Assembly: GCA_946902875.1 (NCBI GenBank)
Contig: OX336340.1
Span: 12,477,566 to 12,541,565, forward strand
Direction: 5' to 3'
DNA: 64,000 nt
Origin: Nematopogon swammerdamellus
Taxonomy: Eukaryota > Arthropoda > Insecta > Lepidoptera > Adelidae
Shown here piece after piece: positions 1 through 11,829 of this stretch (position 1 is its first letter; the number at the start of each line of letters is the position of its first letter). A model generated the notes under the pieces. It was given only the letters and a program-made list of their open reading frames with translations. It was not told the origin of the DNA and made no database searches. The translations under genes were made by a program, and so were the position numbers.

Positions 1-243
1 ATACGCTGGATTTACCGCGGATGCGTACAAATCGGTTCTGCAGATCCTTTCTCCACAGAACCGGCAAACTCTGGAACGCTCTACCTGCCCACATATTTCC
101 CCCCAAGTATAGTCTCGGGTCCTTCAAGAGAGGCGTGAATGGGCACCTGTCAGGCCGGCATGGCATTCGCAGCCCCCGCCTGCGTCCGAATGTCCATGGG
201 CGTCGCTAGACACCTTATGGGTGACTCGGCGCCACATGTCGCG
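1..243 (+). mobile_element. 3' end of a non-LTR retrotransposon (LINE), family 1
   Basis: The frame starting at 21 encodes the C-terminal tail of a LINE reverse transcriptase (SFLHRTGKLWNALPAHIFPP, then SLGSFKRGVNGHL), ends at a stop near 207, and is followed by a short 3' UTR and a poly-A run at about 249-278. The same tail is at 48640-49290 (longest copy), at 31196-31560 and, in minus orientation, at 24505-24725. It is 5'-truncated by the window edge and looks like a dead copy. Confidence 0.8.
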
Positions 244-248
244 CTTAG

Positions 249-278
249 TATAAAAAAAAAAAAAAAAAAAAAAAAAAA
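249..278 (+). repeat. poly-A tail of LINE copy
   Basis: A run of about 30 A residues directly follows the LINE 3' UTR, as expected for target-primed insertion. Confidence 0.7.
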
Positions 279-284
279 TGATTT

Positions 285-1880
285 TCAAGGTAAAATGTGG
301 AATTAAATATCCGGGTTTTCATACAAATTTTCATTTTACGGATTTCCACACAGAAGATCATTATGGAATATGGATTTTCTATAAAGCTTTTCCATAAACC
401 CACATTTAACTGATTTTCCAATCGCATATTGATTCTCAGAAAGCCTTGAACTGAGACGCCGTCACGGTTTTGTATCTTGTGTGAATCTAATGAATGACCG
501 GCTAATGTACGATCTCACTCCATTCTTTCAATATCTAAATCGTATTTAAAATAATATAATAATCTACTTATAATATCTAAGCTATTTGCTCTAATAATTT
601 GGCGGAACAGGTTACACACGAATGCCTACCCCGTTAGTGTCGGCCACACTGAACCGAACCAAACTCGAATCATCCATTCAACCGTATCAATCTTCTACTC
701 AAAATGGTGGCACCAACGTGTTCTTCCTGGCAACTCTCACACCCACACCTTTATTCACGTAATTTTCCCAAGCAACCAGCTCACATACAAATTACCCACA
801 AACAGGTAACACCTGCTGTCCACTTCCAGTGGTAATGGACTGAGCACGTCAGGTCAAAATTCCGACTGGACAACAGTGTCTCGCTCCGACATCCGCAGAC
901 AGAATACTTAATATAGGAAAACCTCCCTTTTCAGTCAATACGTTGACATAAAGTAATTAGCGGAATTCAATAATCCACATCTTCAGAACTGAATTTCTAC
1001 ATAGAAAATGTTAATACATACGTTTTCTATTAGACCGCCATCACATCCATTCAATTACCCCAATAATGTTAGTGAGACAAGATACGACTATCTTATATTC
1101 TAACGCCCAATCACGTTGTACGAATACACAAATACTAATATATTCATGTACTCGCTTTTATAAAATGAACAAACTCCTTCAACTAGACAAATATTTATGC
1201 TTCGTTCCCATACACAAAATATATGACTTCAATTAACACGGAATTCATATACCTACATTAGCACAAACATACTTCCTCAAATACATACCATCCAACATTT
1301 CCAATCCATAACTAAGTTGATAAAATGGATCTACACCGTTGGATAGTGAAATACGCCTTCAACATCACACCGCAACAAACCGTCAACTAGTAATTCTATT
1401 GCGTGTCGCCTCGGACTAGGCGCTTAATAGCCTTCTTGCTTGATTTTCAACAAACACTTATAACTTCATCTTTCTGAATCGTTGTAAAACTGTAGTCCCT
1501 TCCATTATCTATGTTAATTGGCACAATTATAATGTTCTAATTAGCTGAAACGTTACATCTAATATCAAACTTCTGCTCTACAGCCAATTATATACATTAC
1601 TGCTTGACAAATACATACAATCACAAACTGATATATATTTTTTATTCCAACCCACATTCCAAGCAGTGAAATAAACAGCGTTATACTGCTGACCACACTA
1701 ACGTATATTCAACTCCACAGATAACCAACACTCCGACATGGCATCCATAAATCCTATCTCCCACACATACCAACATGCTGCATCCAGGCAAGTCAACCTT
1801 CACATTGCAACAAGATACAGGGTCCTTTTCCCACACTACCTAACAGTATAACCGTGCCAAGGTGAGAAGTGGCCAGTCCG
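285..1880. other. AT-rich intergenic DNA, nothing recognised
   Basis: I see no open frame of useful length, no TE termini and no RNA gene here. The sequence is AT-rich and unique-looking within the window. Confidence 0.5.
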
Positions 1881-1884
1881 TCAC

Positions 1885-2224
1885 TCGCCATCCGCAGAGT
1901 TTCGCCTCACTCACAGTCACCCCTTTCTACTAGCATAAAACTACTCTCTCTTCTCAACATATTACTTGATAAAATTTTAATTCTTCAGTAAAAAAATCTC
2001 CCGATGCGCCCCAACAAATTCGCAAGAAGCAAAACATCGCAAGTTCGTTTTTTTTTTTTTCTTTCCCTACAAAGCGCGATTCGTCATCCGCAAAGTTCCG
2101 CCTCACTCACAATCACTCCTATATACTAGCGTAAAACTATACTCTCTTCTTAACATATTACTTGATAAAAGTTTTTTAATTCATCAGTAAAAAAAAATCT
2201 CCCGATGCGCCCCAACAAATTCGC
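1885..2224. repeat. Direct duplication of a ~140-bp segment
   Basis: The segment 1885-2023 (starts near CCATCCGCAGAGTTTCGCC, ends CCCAACAAATTCGC) is repeated with about 10% divergence at 2081-2224. A spacer with a T-run separates the copies. Both contain CTTGATAAAA and CTCCCGATGCGCCCC. The function is unknown. Confidence 0.8.
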
Positions 2225-2229
2225 CTCGC

Positions 2230-4290
2230 CTGGCGACAATTCCAAATTGTAACCGTCCGGCCTCTCATTTGTTCTTATGAAGCTGCAAGTTTCTGACGCT
2301 GTAGCCGGCATGTTCATATTATTAATGTTTAAGTGGCACTATAGGACCGGACGTAAAACGAACTCATAGCATCCCAATGCTTTACAATGACACAGCACAA
2401 CAATAAAACCCTCAATTGCACTCCAGGAGTACTGACAGAAACAAAATCTACATACACTTATTACAGAACTCCACATTCCTTCCGAATTAACTGTCAATTC
2501 TAGTAGAACGGACAGACACAACCATTCTACAGAACTCTACATTTACCCTGAAACAAATATCAACTTTAGTAGAACAGGCAGACATACAAGCAGACAGCGT
2601 AGGCCCCGCAAAACGATTTCCTCATTCGCTTTTTGTGCACAAACCTGCATCCTACAACTTGTAATATTCTATGCTATGCCGCTTAATACTATAGTAACCG
2701 AGGCACAACGCCGATCACTCAACCCATACACATCTCAAGACTCAGTGCATGACAAAATAAATTGTATTTTCTGCGCATTGTTTTCCCGACGAAATACTTG
2801 ACACAACAGAAGAACCATGCTACTGTTAACATCGCTAATGGCTTTCCTATTCTTCAATTACTTCGCTAGCCACGCTGCGCCTCCAACGGCGTGATGGTGT
2901 TGCGAACTCTGTCTCCGCGCCCGCAAGACGCGTGCGCGAGCTACGACCTGCTCGGTCATCAACTCAACAGAGTCTCCGCATAGTATACTTGAATCATGTT
3001 AAAATAGCAACAATCCGTCCAACGAGCGTATGTTCCTGCGTCACAAAATGATCAAAACGGTCAAGTCAACGTGCGTTGACAATTCATCCAGTCAAACCGT
3101 ACACAAACATTCATACAAGATAAATATGTAATCTTTATCTTCAACAAAACGAAAGATACGTTGTCACAGTTACGTACTACTGAGATGTAGCATGTTGCAA
3201 GTACAGTTGCGACACTTTTTTTTCCAGTAACTACGCGCAGCAGTACAAAACGCATCCGTCTGTACAACAACCGAGTAAGCCATGACAAAACGAGAGGTGG
3301 CTAGTCCGTCGTCTTATCGCACAGCAACACATAAAGTCACGAAGTAATAAATCAATATGTATTGATTTATTCTCAATCAAGTAAAACCCCTTCATATACA
3401 AACATCCACTGTGGTATGATACTCGCACAGTTTATTCTGCACACATTTGACGATACACAAGATACCCAAGAAATTAACAGTAAAATCATACATTTACCTA
3501 CTCATCATTCACTATTCATTTCGTTTACCTAAACATGATAAAAATTTTTTTCTTTCTCGGCACTGCTATTTCATTGCCTCTGACAATTATATATATACCA
3601 ATAATCATTCCACTCTTTTACCAATGTACACAAACCAGACAAACATCCATGCATCAGCAATCTGAGCTAAACCACGCGATTCTCCATTTTTTTGTCTAAA
3701 CCGAACACCTGCACCGGTCACGTGGCTAAATTCTCTAACTTTTGTTAGTCTCGTATATAAATTGTATCTCTCTCTCTCTCATTCACACCCCACTAGAAGA
3801 GCAAGTCTAAAATAGCGCTCTAGTCTACTGTCTCGTTCTAACTCTTACTTGCATTGCATACACTTTATACGAGTGGGAAAGAGATAAGAATCAATCGTAC
3901 ACTTAAGCCAAACGAAACTAATGATCAACCACAAACAGTGCAACACGTGCACCCATAAATCAATCTTTCTTGACCATGGTTCTCTCCTCATGGGCCTAAT
4001 CAACACGAAATTTACAAACTTGTGTAGGGTTGCCAAAATATTCCACCTTCTCACTTCAAATTTCGTGATTGTAATTTCCACATAATAACAAAGTAATAGA
4101 AATCATACATACATACACACATCACACGCTTCCCCCTCCGACAGATCAGGCAAGCAGAGCAATCAGCGCTGCGCCACAAAGACCTTAGTATCTGTTCGTT
4201 TTATTCCAAAACAATTCAATACATAATGTGACACATACATAAATAACATCTGCATAATACGACTCCGTGCACCACATATTATTACTTTCA
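2230..4290. other. Intergenic DNA, mostly unrecognised
   Basis: There are no convincing coding frames; the short frames of 60-78 codons have no recognisable domains. A GC-rich stretch near 2870-2950 shares AACGGCGTGATG and CGCGCCCGCAAGACGCG with 9830-9880. A degenerate LINE-tail-like patch (CATACATACATACACACATC) lies at about 4100-4175. Confidence 0.5.
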
Positions 4291-4297
4291 ATTTCCT

Positions 4298-4298
<1 letters not shown>

Positions 4299-4332
<34 letters not shown>
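4299..4332. repeat. Poly-T run
   Basis: A homopolymeric T tract of more than 30 nt, possibly the poly-A tail of a minus-strand retroelement, although no element body is recognisable to its right. Confidence 0.6.
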
Positions 4333-4333
<1 letters not shown>

Positions 4334-4334
4334 A

Positions 4335-5640
4335 ACAAGATAATTAAACAAGTCAGATTAAACTTCCCAAACCCTTTAGCACGAATTTCTTTAAACACAC
4401 AATGCACCCAAACATGCTTCATCTTTAAAACCAGTCCACACTAGTCTTTCAAAATTTTGGTAGCCCTGCGCCCGCAAGTATTCTGTGGCCCTGGCCAAGC
4501 GCTCATCAATCAATAATTCTCCAGTTCCACTTTTCCATAGAACAAATAATCATTATGCAAGTGACATTAAAATTTCTTTTTATAATAAATGGCTAATAAC
4601 ATACTTATGACGATGTAATTGCGTAAGTCATGTAAATCATTTCACAATTACGTACAACATTTTCCCTCTGAAAAGAAACACTTATTTTGTAATCTCGCCG
4701 GATAATGGAATAACTCACATTGTTGCTATGGACCAAACCATAGTTAGATGTCATCTGCTGGAAACTGCTCCGATGTTTACTGGCAGTAGACTGGGCACGC
4801 CTAGACTTACATTACGAATCGTAACCATACAATTCGCTCGCAAATTACGTTTTGGCACAAAATAATAAGATTTCTCGTGTCAGACCATTACAAAACGTTT
4901 ATATATATATATCTACACATTTTAAACTTTCCTAAACCATGGTCACGGGCACACCCGCGATAACTTTCGTACCTGGACCTTAGAATTCCATGGATTTATG
5001 ATAACACTACTATAACTAAAAAAAGAACTTATTTTTACATAATTTTTTTTTTATATGCTGGTCACGCGCACTACTGTAATAAACTCGCCCCTACACTATT
5101 GTTTTACCTTAGATATTAAAGGCAGAATTATTAAAAAATCAACTCTATAGCTCTAGAACAACTAGAATATAAAGAATCGAAATATGGCCAGCGTATAGCT
5201 TTCAAGTGATCTCTAGGTTTGTCAGAAACAATGTCGCTAATTCGTACACATATTTCCTGTAAAATGGACCCAATTATTACTTCCTTTCCAGAAAGTCGTT
5301 GTGTACCGTAATAACTCAGAGTACTAACTCTCATTTCCTAAATCTATTCTAGTAAATTCTAATATCAACATTTAAAACACTTACTAAACTAATTGCTCAT
5401 TCATCTATAGTCATTAAACCCTTCTGGTTTCCCTCTGTGTTCTATGTGCACGCTTCGACAGCGCGCTCACGCGCCTCGCTTGCGAGCTTGTGAGACCCGC
5501 CAAAATTCGAAATGAAAAGTGTTCTGATGTTTGTGTTATTGTTATTATTAAATTATGATCAATGTATTACTTGATAGCTTAATTTTGTTGTGCCATTCAA
5601 TAGATGAAATCTATTGTTTATATTTTCTTCTATATTTTAG
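4335..5640. other. AT-rich intergenic DNA, nothing recognised
   Basis: Nothing codes convincingly here. A CG-containing patch at about 5450-5510 resembles the GC cassettes near 8.8 and 9.8 kb but is too short to assign. Confidence 0.4.
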
Positions 5641-5667
5641 AACTTCAACAATACAAACTTTTATTGA

Positions 5668-5800
5668 AACCCCCCCTGAAGGGGTTTGTGGAACTGGCTC
5701 CACTAAATTCGTATGGACCCTCTGTCCATACGATATTTATCCATCGCCAGTCCCCGTGACTCCCAACGCAGATAAATTTGTACTTAAGTTACAAATTTAT
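5668..5800. other. Cluster of three short perfect hairpins
   Basis: There are three inverted repeats within 135 bp: 5668-5687 (AAACCCC...GGGGTTT), 5710-5732 (CGTATGGA...TCCATACG) and 5772-5800 (ATAAATTTGTA..TACAAATTTAT). The element type is unknown. They lie between unrecognised AT-rich flanks. Confidence 0.6.
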
Positions 5801-6534
5801 TATTTGTTCCTAGGAGTCCCCGTTTTCTAATCTGTACAAAATATACATCTTCAGACAGATTTACCAATTTAATCTCGTAGTGTTATGTTGGAGTTCAAAA
5901 GATATTCTTTTGTCCTCCCTAAAGGCAGAAGTGTATGCTTTTAATTGTGAGTGTATAGTGTATGTTATGGTTTACATTTCTGTGGCTATCTATTGATATA
6001 CCTACAGAAATTGTTTTATTCCAAATGATGCGGTCAGGGGTCCACCTTTCACCGAAATCATTTAGGAATATTTTCTTAAGGGTTTATTAAAATTGTGTGC
6101 TGATCATAATCTATATAACCTATACAGGTATATTTAAACCTGATTTACGCAATCTCCCCACGACCTAAAACGTAACTAGCCAGAATGTTGCATGTACATA
6201 TATATTACAAAATTTACCTTAGAATTTCACTATCCTAATCGGTCTGACACGATTCACTAAAATCACCTTAAATAAAACACCATTACAAATAGAATAGCGT
6301 AAAATATTAAATTCAAACGAAACCACAACACCCGCCACTGAATCTATTCGCGAAGTTAACACTTAATAAAAATATACTTTTATGTCAAAATACGGTAAAA
6401 CCACTGATTTTACATATTTAAAACCGACATATTTTTTAATAATTACGCGTGGATCAAACACTCTTATATACGTAGAATTTACGAATTTAAAAATCGGGTT
6501 TTGTTTCTTTTAATTTTCCCTATATTTTAAAATA

Positions 6535-7850
6535 CCTTCCCAATGTACTAGTCCTCATGGTAGGCCAGTTCGGACACAGTGTCATTGTAAAAGCTCTTTG
6601 GAAGTCCTTCCATCACCAGTCAAGATTCCAGAATCCAGACGCCTTCATCCAGAACTCAAAAGGCTCAAAAAGAACATCCAAAATATTTTCCGTAAAACTA
6701 GTTGACAACCCCTATATCACCCCCAAAATTACAGAATCCAGACACCTTCATCTGTAACTCCGAAAGCTTTACAGAGATCCCCACACTAATATTCACGAAA
6801 TTAAACAACCTCTATTCACTGACTTCCCTTATTTGCGTGTAATTTAAGATCAGGTCCCAGTACAATATATGTTAATCCAATTTAAAACCTTCCCAATGTA
6901 CCAGTCCTCATGGTAAGCCAGTTCGGACATAGTGTCATTGTAAAAGCTATTTGGAAGTCCTTCCATCACCAGTCAAGATTCCAGAATCCAGACGCCTTCA
7001 TCCAGAACTCAAAAGGCTCAAAAAGAACATCCAAAATATTTTTCGCAAACTAGTTGAAAACCCCTATATCACCCCCAAAATTACAGAATCCAGACACCTT
7101 CATCTGTAACTCCGAAAGCTTTACAGAAGTTCCCACACTAAAATTTACGAAACAACAAACTCTATTCACCGGTTTCTTTACAAAATCTTTTATGTACTAA
7201 GAAAACCTTCCCAATGTACCAGTCCTCATGGTAAGCCAGTTCGGACATAGTGTCATTGTAAAAGCTCTTTGGAAGTCCTTCCATCACCAGTCAAGATTCC
7301 AGAATCCAGACGCCTTCATCCAGAACTCAAAAGGCTCAAAAAGAACATCCAAAATATTTTCCGTAAAACTAGTTGACAACCCCTATATCACCCCCAAAAT
7401 TACAGAATCCAGACACCTTCATCTGTAACTCCGAAAGCTCTACAGAAGCTCCCACACTAAAATTTACGAAACAACAAACTCTTTTTACCGGTTTCTTTAC
7501 AAAATCATTTATGTACTAAGAAAACCTTCCCAATGTACCAGTCCTCATGGCAGGCCAGTTCGGACATAGTGTCATTGTAAAAGCTCTTTGGAAGTCCTTC
7601 CATCACCAGTCAAGATTCCAGAATCCAGACGCCTTCATCCAGAACTCAAAAGGCTCAAAAAGAACATCCAAAATATTTTCCGTAAAACTAGTTGACAACC
7701 CCTATATCACCCCCAAAATTACAGAATCCAGACACCTTCATCTGTAACTCCGAAAGCTTTACAGAAGTTCCCACACTAAATTTTACGAAATTAAATTAAT
7801 TATATTCACCGGTTTCTTTACCAAACCATTTACTAAGAAAACCCAATCAA
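6535..7850. repeat. Four-copy tandem repeat, ~318-353 bp unit
   Basis: Units begin with CCTTCCCAATGTAC at 6535, 6888, 7206 and 7525, giving spacings of 353, 318 and 319 bp. About 230 bp of each unit is almost invariant; the remainder (GTTCCCACACTAAA...) varies. Units 1, 3 and 4 carry an intact 66-codon frame on the plus strand (GQFGHSVIVKALWKSFHH start). Unit 2 has small deletions near 7040 that break it. The protein resembles nothing I know, so I treat this as non-coding tandem duplication. Confidence 0.9.
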
Positions 7851-7854
7851 AAAT

Positions 7855-7990
7855 ACACGCGAGCGAAGCCGAGCGAAAATATTCACTAATAAAACCCAAC
7901 CGAAAATACACGCGAGCGAAGCTGAGCGAAACTTCGTTTCCCGAATTTATTCGAAAACTCACGCGAGCGGAGCAGTACCAACTTTCGTAC
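7855..7990. repeat. Short direct repeats around ACACGCGAGCGAAGC
   Basis: The motif ACGCGAGCG recurs about three times (near 7857, 7910 and 7960), twice followed by GCGAAA. It resembles the 3' ends of Helitron-like elements elsewhere in the window, but no CTAG terminus follows. Confidence 0.5.
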
Positions 7991-8094
7991 CTGGACTCTC
8001 GCTAAATACGCACGACCGTCTCCTTCGACTCCCAAAACAGACTGAACTCCCCACGCTCCCCTCCCTCTCCTTTTATAATCTTTCCCCGTGTCAC

Positions 8095-8345
8095 AATCCT
8101 GACACGCAGGAACAAATCGAACGGTGGCCTCCTAGTATGGCCATGACACGTTCGTGTCACGGAGCGCGATTTTGTATGGAGATTGAATTTTGATTTTTAG
8201 TATGGGCTGGACACGTTTGTGTCACGCAGGAACAAATCGATCGGCTGCCTCGTAGTATGGCCGTGTCACGTTTCTGTCCGGACTCGTAATTTTGTATGGA
8301 GGATAATTTTATGTTTTTAGTATGAACTGGACACGTTTGTGACAC
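8095..8345. repeat. GACACG-type satellite array, block 1
   Basis: Units contain CACGCAGGAACAAATCGA, then GCCTCGTAGTATGGCC, then a GACACGTTTGTGTC palindrome. Units start near 8102 and 8224, about 120 bp apart. This matches the main block at 9155-9740. Confidence 0.8.
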
Positions 8346-8349
8346 GATA

Positions 8350-9150
8350 TAAATTCGATTTTGGAGGGAAAACAAACCCTCTTCGTACCTTCCACATGGT
8401 ACCTAAAGCTGTTTCGCCCGTCAGCGATGCGCTTTACCTCTACTTTGGTGGTTTTAACACCACTTCCCCGCACCCATTGTGCATCTCCGCATGCAGAGAA
8501 CTGTTGCTTTTGTTATATAAATTAATTGATGTTATTACATGTGCTCTATTAATAAGTCGACTTTTAGCGCCATAACGGAGTGTTTTATTTATATATTTTT
8601 GTTTAATATTGTATATATATTAATTTCTGTACATACGTGATACCATATTCCGTGTTTGCTAATACTAGTCATGTACGGAACCTGGACACGCAGAAACCAA
8701 TCGAAATCTCCTTACCATAGTCGTGTTTTATTCATGTCAGGACACGAATCCATTCCTTCATACTAACATCGCTTAGCGAAAACCCCTCCCGCACCGCTTG
8801 ACAAATTACCTCAGGTCGCTCCGCCTCGCCCCGCGGCCCACGCGCGCCCGCAGCTCGGTAATACCTCACCCCTTGTCTTGTTTACCTCATACCTCTCTCC
8901 GCCCCGCGCGCACGCTCCAACGGATATTTATTTGAATGTTGGCGTCATACTCAATGAAACGTTGTTTTGTTTTATTTTATGTTTTTGTTTAATAACTGGT
9001 ACTTTGTTTATATACTCTTCCCTTTATAAAATGTTTAGGGTATTAGTTTGAATCATTAATAAATAATTATTAAAATAATTTTAGACCCTGTGCGATATCT
9101 TCACACAGATCACGAAACTTCAAATTCCCATAAACTCCGTCATGTCCAGA
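8350..9150. other. GC-rich and AT-rich cassette between satellite blocks
   Basis: The stretch contains one isolated satellite unit (about 8683), a GC-rich segment 8800-8920 (CCCCGCGGCCCACGCGCGCC) and an AT-rich segment to 9080. The order and wording (CATTCCTTCATACTAACA, then CTTGACAAATTACCTCA) recur at 9750-10150, so this is one copy of a larger repeat of about 1 kb. Confidence 0.6.
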
Positions 9151-9154
9151 TTCC

Positions 9155-9740
9155 AGACACGCAGGAACAAATAGACCAGCGACCTCATAGTATGGCCGTG
9201 TCACATTCGTGTCCTGACACGAATTTAGTATGGAGATAAAATTGAATCATTAGTATGGACTCGACACGAATCGGACACGCAGGAACAAATCGAACGGCGC
9301 CCTCTTAGTATGGCCGTGACACGTTCTTGACACGCAGGAACAAAACGCTCGGTTGCCTCGTAGTATGGCCGTGACACGTTCGTGTCACAGCGCGAAATTT
9401 CGTATGGAGATAGAATTTAATTTTTAGTATGGGCTGGACACGGTTGTGACACGCAGGAACAAATCGCTCGGTTGCCTCGTAGTATGGCCGTGACACGTTC
9501 GTGTCACAGCGCGAAATTTCGTATGGAGATAGAATTTAATTTTTAGTATGTGCTGGACACGGTTGTGTCATGCAGGAACAAATCGAACGGCGGCCTCGTA
9601 GTATGGCCGTGTCACATTCGTGTCCTGACACAAATTTAGTATGGAGATAAAAATAAATTATTAGTATGAGCTTGTCACGTTTCTGACACGTAGGAACAAA
9701 ACGTACGGTGGCCCCGCAGTATGAGCGTGTCACGATCGTG
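9155..9740. repeat. 119-bp tandem satellite array, main block
   Basis: The marker CACGCAGGAACAAA recurs at 9331, 9450, 9569 and 9687, an almost exact 119-bp period, with more diverged units at about 9157 and 9275. Each unit holds inverted GACACG/CGTGTC pairs that could fold. There is no CRISPR architecture: units are long and lack unique spacers. Confidence 0.9.
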
Positions 9741-10260
9741 TCTTGACAATAATTCATTCTTTCATACTAACAACTCGCAGCGAAATAATCACTACTCGCG
9801 CTCCTTGACTCGCTACCTCAAGCCGCGCTCAAACGGCGTGATGATACCGCGATCTCTGACCCCGCGCCCGCAAGACGCGCGCCTTCTTACCTCACCTCTC
9901 CGCCGTTTCGTACGCGCCCATGTCTTGTTCCCCTCTCACCGCGTGTCAGGATTACCTCATGCTACCTTCCCCGCCTCGGCGCTCTATAGTGTTTTATATG
10001 CGAACCAACTGATGTTATTATATTTCTTGTTTGTCTAATTGCGCGTCGTATTGTAATGGCCGTTCGCGCCATTTTATTTCTTAGTGGAGTGTGCAGTCAC
10101 GTTTGAATTTATTAGGTGATTAGTTAAATTGTAATATAAATTATTTTGTTAATATTTTAATGAAACGTTTTAATGTTCTATAATTTAAATTTGAATTACT
10201 ATTGTCTATATATTTATCTTTTTTACCTTGTGTGATTCCATCACAGTGACTAGTTAACCG
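9741..10260. other. Second copy of the GC/AT-rich cassette
   Basis: It parallels 8740-9110: CATTCTTTCATACTAACA, then a serine/arginine-rich-looking GC stretch, then AT-rich DNA, then a CTTGTGTGATTCCATCACAG element that parallels 9087-9112. A 105-codon frame at 9721-10038 is compositionally driven and has no recognisable domain. Confidence 0.5.
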
Positions 10261-10469
10261 GGCAGGCATCAATAATGAAAATAATTATATAAACTTATGA
10301 AAATTATTTTCTTTTACTGTGTTTATTTTTAATTTTTCAAACATTTAGTTTAAGACTTGTTTTTATTTATTTTTAGGGCTTTTAACAATAATTTCTTAAT
10401 ATCAGCCCCATAGTTTTTTTTTTTTCATTTTATGGATACGCGAGACACTTGTGGGTTGTTGAGCCGACG

Positions 10470-11815
10470 CACAGTGTCAAATATGACCATAAAATCGGAC
10501 ACGTCCTTTTTATTCCAGAAATTTATAGATTTAGTTATTTAAAATGCTAGAGTAAAACTCCCCCGCCTCTGCGACTTTTAGTTTAGGAGAAATTTTTTTT
10601 TGAAAATTACACTTTTTTAGTTTCGAAAAAACGAAAAATAATTCTACAATTAAAACTAAGCTACTTATTTAAATTTCACTCAGCCTTATCAAAGACCCTT
10701 TCGAATATCCACATTTGAAAAGTTATTCGAGGCTGTGAAAGTTTACAGAAATCGAATTATATATTTTTTGAATTTTTTTTATTTTATTTTTTTTCTCCTA
10801 GATCCCGTAGTAGTAGGCGGAGATATTTATACCGAAAATAGTTCACTACTTCCTCTGTCCGTTAAAAAAAAAACCGACGCCTAATTCCATGGGTTTAAGA
10901 AGTTATGCTCATTTTAGTGCAATTATCAAGTTTCGGGCAATAGGGTTGGCACTTTACAAAATCTTTTATTTTTCCGCAAAATGATGATATGGTCCCAGCA
11001 GTGGATGTATATGGACTGGTCAGTTAGTCAGTCAGTGTGTATGTGTTCACTGCTGGACATACGCCTCCCCAATTTTAAACATAGTAGCCGACATGAAATG
11101 AAGGGAAACACTGACATGGCATGCATACCTAGTTCTCCCGGTGTTATGGGCTGACATCACGGATGCTGTAGTGTAGGTGATTTAGCGAGCCGTGTCAGTT
11201 TCCATAAAAAAAAAAACAAAAAAAAAAAAAAAAACAAAAACCAAAACAAGCTAATTATTATTAAAAGAAATCACTAAACAGTACAATAAAATTAATCAAA
11301 TGTCAAAAATAAATAAATAAAAAATGGGAAAATTTTTATTTATTCTAGTAACAACCCTAGCCCATAGCGAATAACTCCTATAACTTCTTAATCCCATGGA
11401 ATTAGGCGTCGGTTTTTTTTTAACGGACAGAGGAAACAGTGAACTATTTTCGGTATAAATATCTCCGCCTACTACTATGGGATCTAGGAGAAAAAAAATA
11501 AAATAAAAAAAATAAAAAATAAATATAATTCGATTTCTGTAAACTTTCACAGCCTCGAATAACTTTTCAAATGTGGATATTCGAAAGGGTCTTTGATAAG
11601 GCTGAGTGAAATTTAAATAAGTAGCTTAGTTTTAATTGTAGAATTATTTTTCGTTTTTCCGAAACTAAAAAAGTGTAATTTTCAAAAAATTATTTCTCCT
11701 AAACTAAAAGTCGCAGAGGCGGGGGAGTTTTACTCTAGCAATTTAAATAACTAAATCTATTAATTTCTGGAATAAAAAGAACGTGTCCGATTTTAAGGTC
11801 ATATTTGACACTGTG
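10470..11815. mobile_element. Long inverted-repeat (foldback) element, ~1.35 kb
   Basis: The termini are CACAGTGTCAAATATGACC (10470) and its reverse complement ending at 11815, flanked on both sides by CGACG. The arms run from 10470 to about 10950 and from about 11345 to 11815 and match over more than 400 bp. Examples are CCCCCGCCTCTGCGACTTTT against AAAAGTCGCAGAGGCGGGGG, and the ACCGACGCCTAATTCCATGG block with its complement. There is no transposase. The loop holds foreign repeat DNA, including a SINE tail. It is a non-autonomous DNA transposon of unassigned superfamily. Confidence 0.85.
11088..11245 (+). mobile_element. SINE family 1, 3' tail fragment
   Basis: The tail (ACATCACGGATG..TGTAG, then GTGTCAGTTTCCATAAAAAA) sits in plus orientation inside the loop of the 10.5-11.8 kb foldback element and ends in an A-rich tract. 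The tRNA-derived head is missing. Confidence 0.75.
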
Positions 11816-11829
11816 CGACGACGACGCCC

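Noticed and set aside
6557..7747. Family of three 66-residue proteins
   Set aside because: Units are near-identical DNA repeats; there is no start-context, domain or transcript evidence, and one unit is broken.
9155..9740. CRISPR-like regular repeats
   Set aside because: The 119-bp period is continuous with no short repeat plus unique spacer pattern, and the genome is eukaryotic.
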